Source: Polytrichum commune
Taxonomy: Eukaryota; Streptophyta; Polytrichopsida; Polytrichales; Polytrichaceae
DNA: 60,000 bases
Reading direction: 5' to 3'
Assembly: GCA_950295325.1 (NCBI GenBank)
Contig: OX485803.1
Location: 27,964,001-28,024,000 of the forward strand
Below the pieces are notes generated by a model that worked only from the letters and a program-made list of their open reading frames with translations, had not been told where the DNA came from and did no database searches. How positions within the stretch are numbered: position 1 is the first letter of the stretch; the number at the start of each line of letters is the position of its first letter. Positions 59,487 to 60,000 of the stretch are shown here, piece by piece. The translations under genes and the position numbers were made by a program.

Positions 59487-60000
59487 AGGAGGCCTCGGAT
59501 CCGAGGCCTCATTTTCAAACTAGTTTACATACTCAAAAACAAGCAAAGTGCCTCATTCATACAAGCTATACGTTGAATCAAAAAACCTCAAGTGGCCTCG
59601 GCCGAGAGGCCTCGGATCCGAGGCCTTACACACAAACTAGTTTACATACTCAAAACCAACCAAAGTGCCTCTTCCGTACACTTGTTTTGGAACACATAAG
59701 AGAGGCCTCGGATCCGAGGCCTCATTCACAAACTAGTTTACATACTCAAAACAAACCAAAGTGCCTCATCCGTACACATGTTTTGGAACACATAAAAGAG
59801 GCCTCGGATCCGAGGCCTCATTCACAAACTAGTTTACATCCTCAAAAACAAGCAAAGTGCCTCATTCATACAAGTTATACTTTGAATCAAAAAACCTCAA
59901 GTGGCCTCGGCCGAGAGGCCTCGGATCCGAGGCCTTACACACAAACTAGTTTACATACTCAAAACCAACCAAAGTGCCTCTTCCGTACACTTGTTTTGGA

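Larger units (their letters stand above)
58040..60000. repeat. continuation of the GAGGCCTCGG palindrome array
   Basis: Sites start at 58055 (one change), 58348, 58474, 58601, 58728, 59003, 59120 (variant), 59216, 59489, 59606, 59702, 59798 and 59915, and the array runs on to the window edge. From 59000 on the unit changes to about 96-117 bp with TTTACATACTCAAAACCAAC, and the sites are often preceded by a smaller palindrome, CCTCGGCCGAG. Two LTR fragments are embedded. Confidence 0.88.

Noticed and set aside
56732-60000. Regular short repeats resembling a CRISPR array
   Set aside because: Spacing is about 127 bp, the spacers are themselves repeated, no cas genes are present, and the context is eukaryotic.

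Overview
This is nuclear DNA of a plant-lineage eukaryote. The signs are GT-AG introns, a chromodomain Ty3/gypsy retrotransposon primed by initiator-Met tRNA, a CACTA (En/Spm) transposon with TNP2-like and TNPA-like genes, and pogo-like elements with TA target duplications. I cannot name the species; a bryophyte, lycophyte, fern or charophyte alga is likelier than a flowering plant, but this is a guess from style. I see no ordinary housekeeping gene and no tRNA or rRNA. Almost everything is mobile-element derived.

The most unusual content is a family of three diverged multi-exon genes. They join a ParB/DGQHR-like domain (motif GNHR or GQHS) to a C-terminal domain shaped like a class-beta DNA N4/N6 methyltransferase with altered catalytic motifs. 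Copy A (+, 3886-23672) and copy C (-, 56560-51371) share exon structure. Copy B (+, 31619-35520) is much more diverged, more GC-rich, and may continue into an FCP1-like HAD domain (36129-36896) and a Pro/Ser-rich tail (37002-37987). The 3' end of a fourth copy, D, lies at 1-647. All three main copies are broken by stops, a frameshift or LTR insertions.

Each copy is accompanied by its own family of short palindromes, all with a 2-nt centre. About 20 GTGTCTCGG-TC-CCGAGACAC sites sit inside two introns of A. About 25 TACGAACG-NN-CGTTCGTA sites lie before, between and inside the exons of B. Nineteen sites with arm GAGGCCTCGG lie just upstream of C. A fourth family with core CACGGGTG-TT-CACCCGTG is interspersed upstream of C. 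This one-gene, one-palindrome association resembles ParB/parS and is the main finding; function is inference only.

Layout: 1-647 3' end of copy D; 906-3460 minus-strand zinc-finger/transposase-like protein and a small ORF; 3886-23672 copy A, interrupted by a full Ty3/gypsy element (13550-20948) and a pogo-like element (22245-23291); 23673-30500 mostly non-coding, with palindromes, a second pogo-like element containing a MITE with a perfect 61-bp hairpin, and simple repeats; 30632-37987 copy B and its HAD/tail exons; 38396-40527 decayed gypsy sequence with a 229-bp tandem amplification; 40528-50388 CACTA element with divergent TNPA-like and TNP2-like genes and two solo LTRs; 51371-56560 copy C with a solo LTR in an exon; 56732-60000 palindrome arrays.

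The block 'copy D 3' end converging on the transposase-like gene 3' end' (1-965) recurs at about 37350-38395. This suggests the ParB/methyltransferase-like genes and the transposase-like gene travelled together as one large, now decayed, mobile unit.
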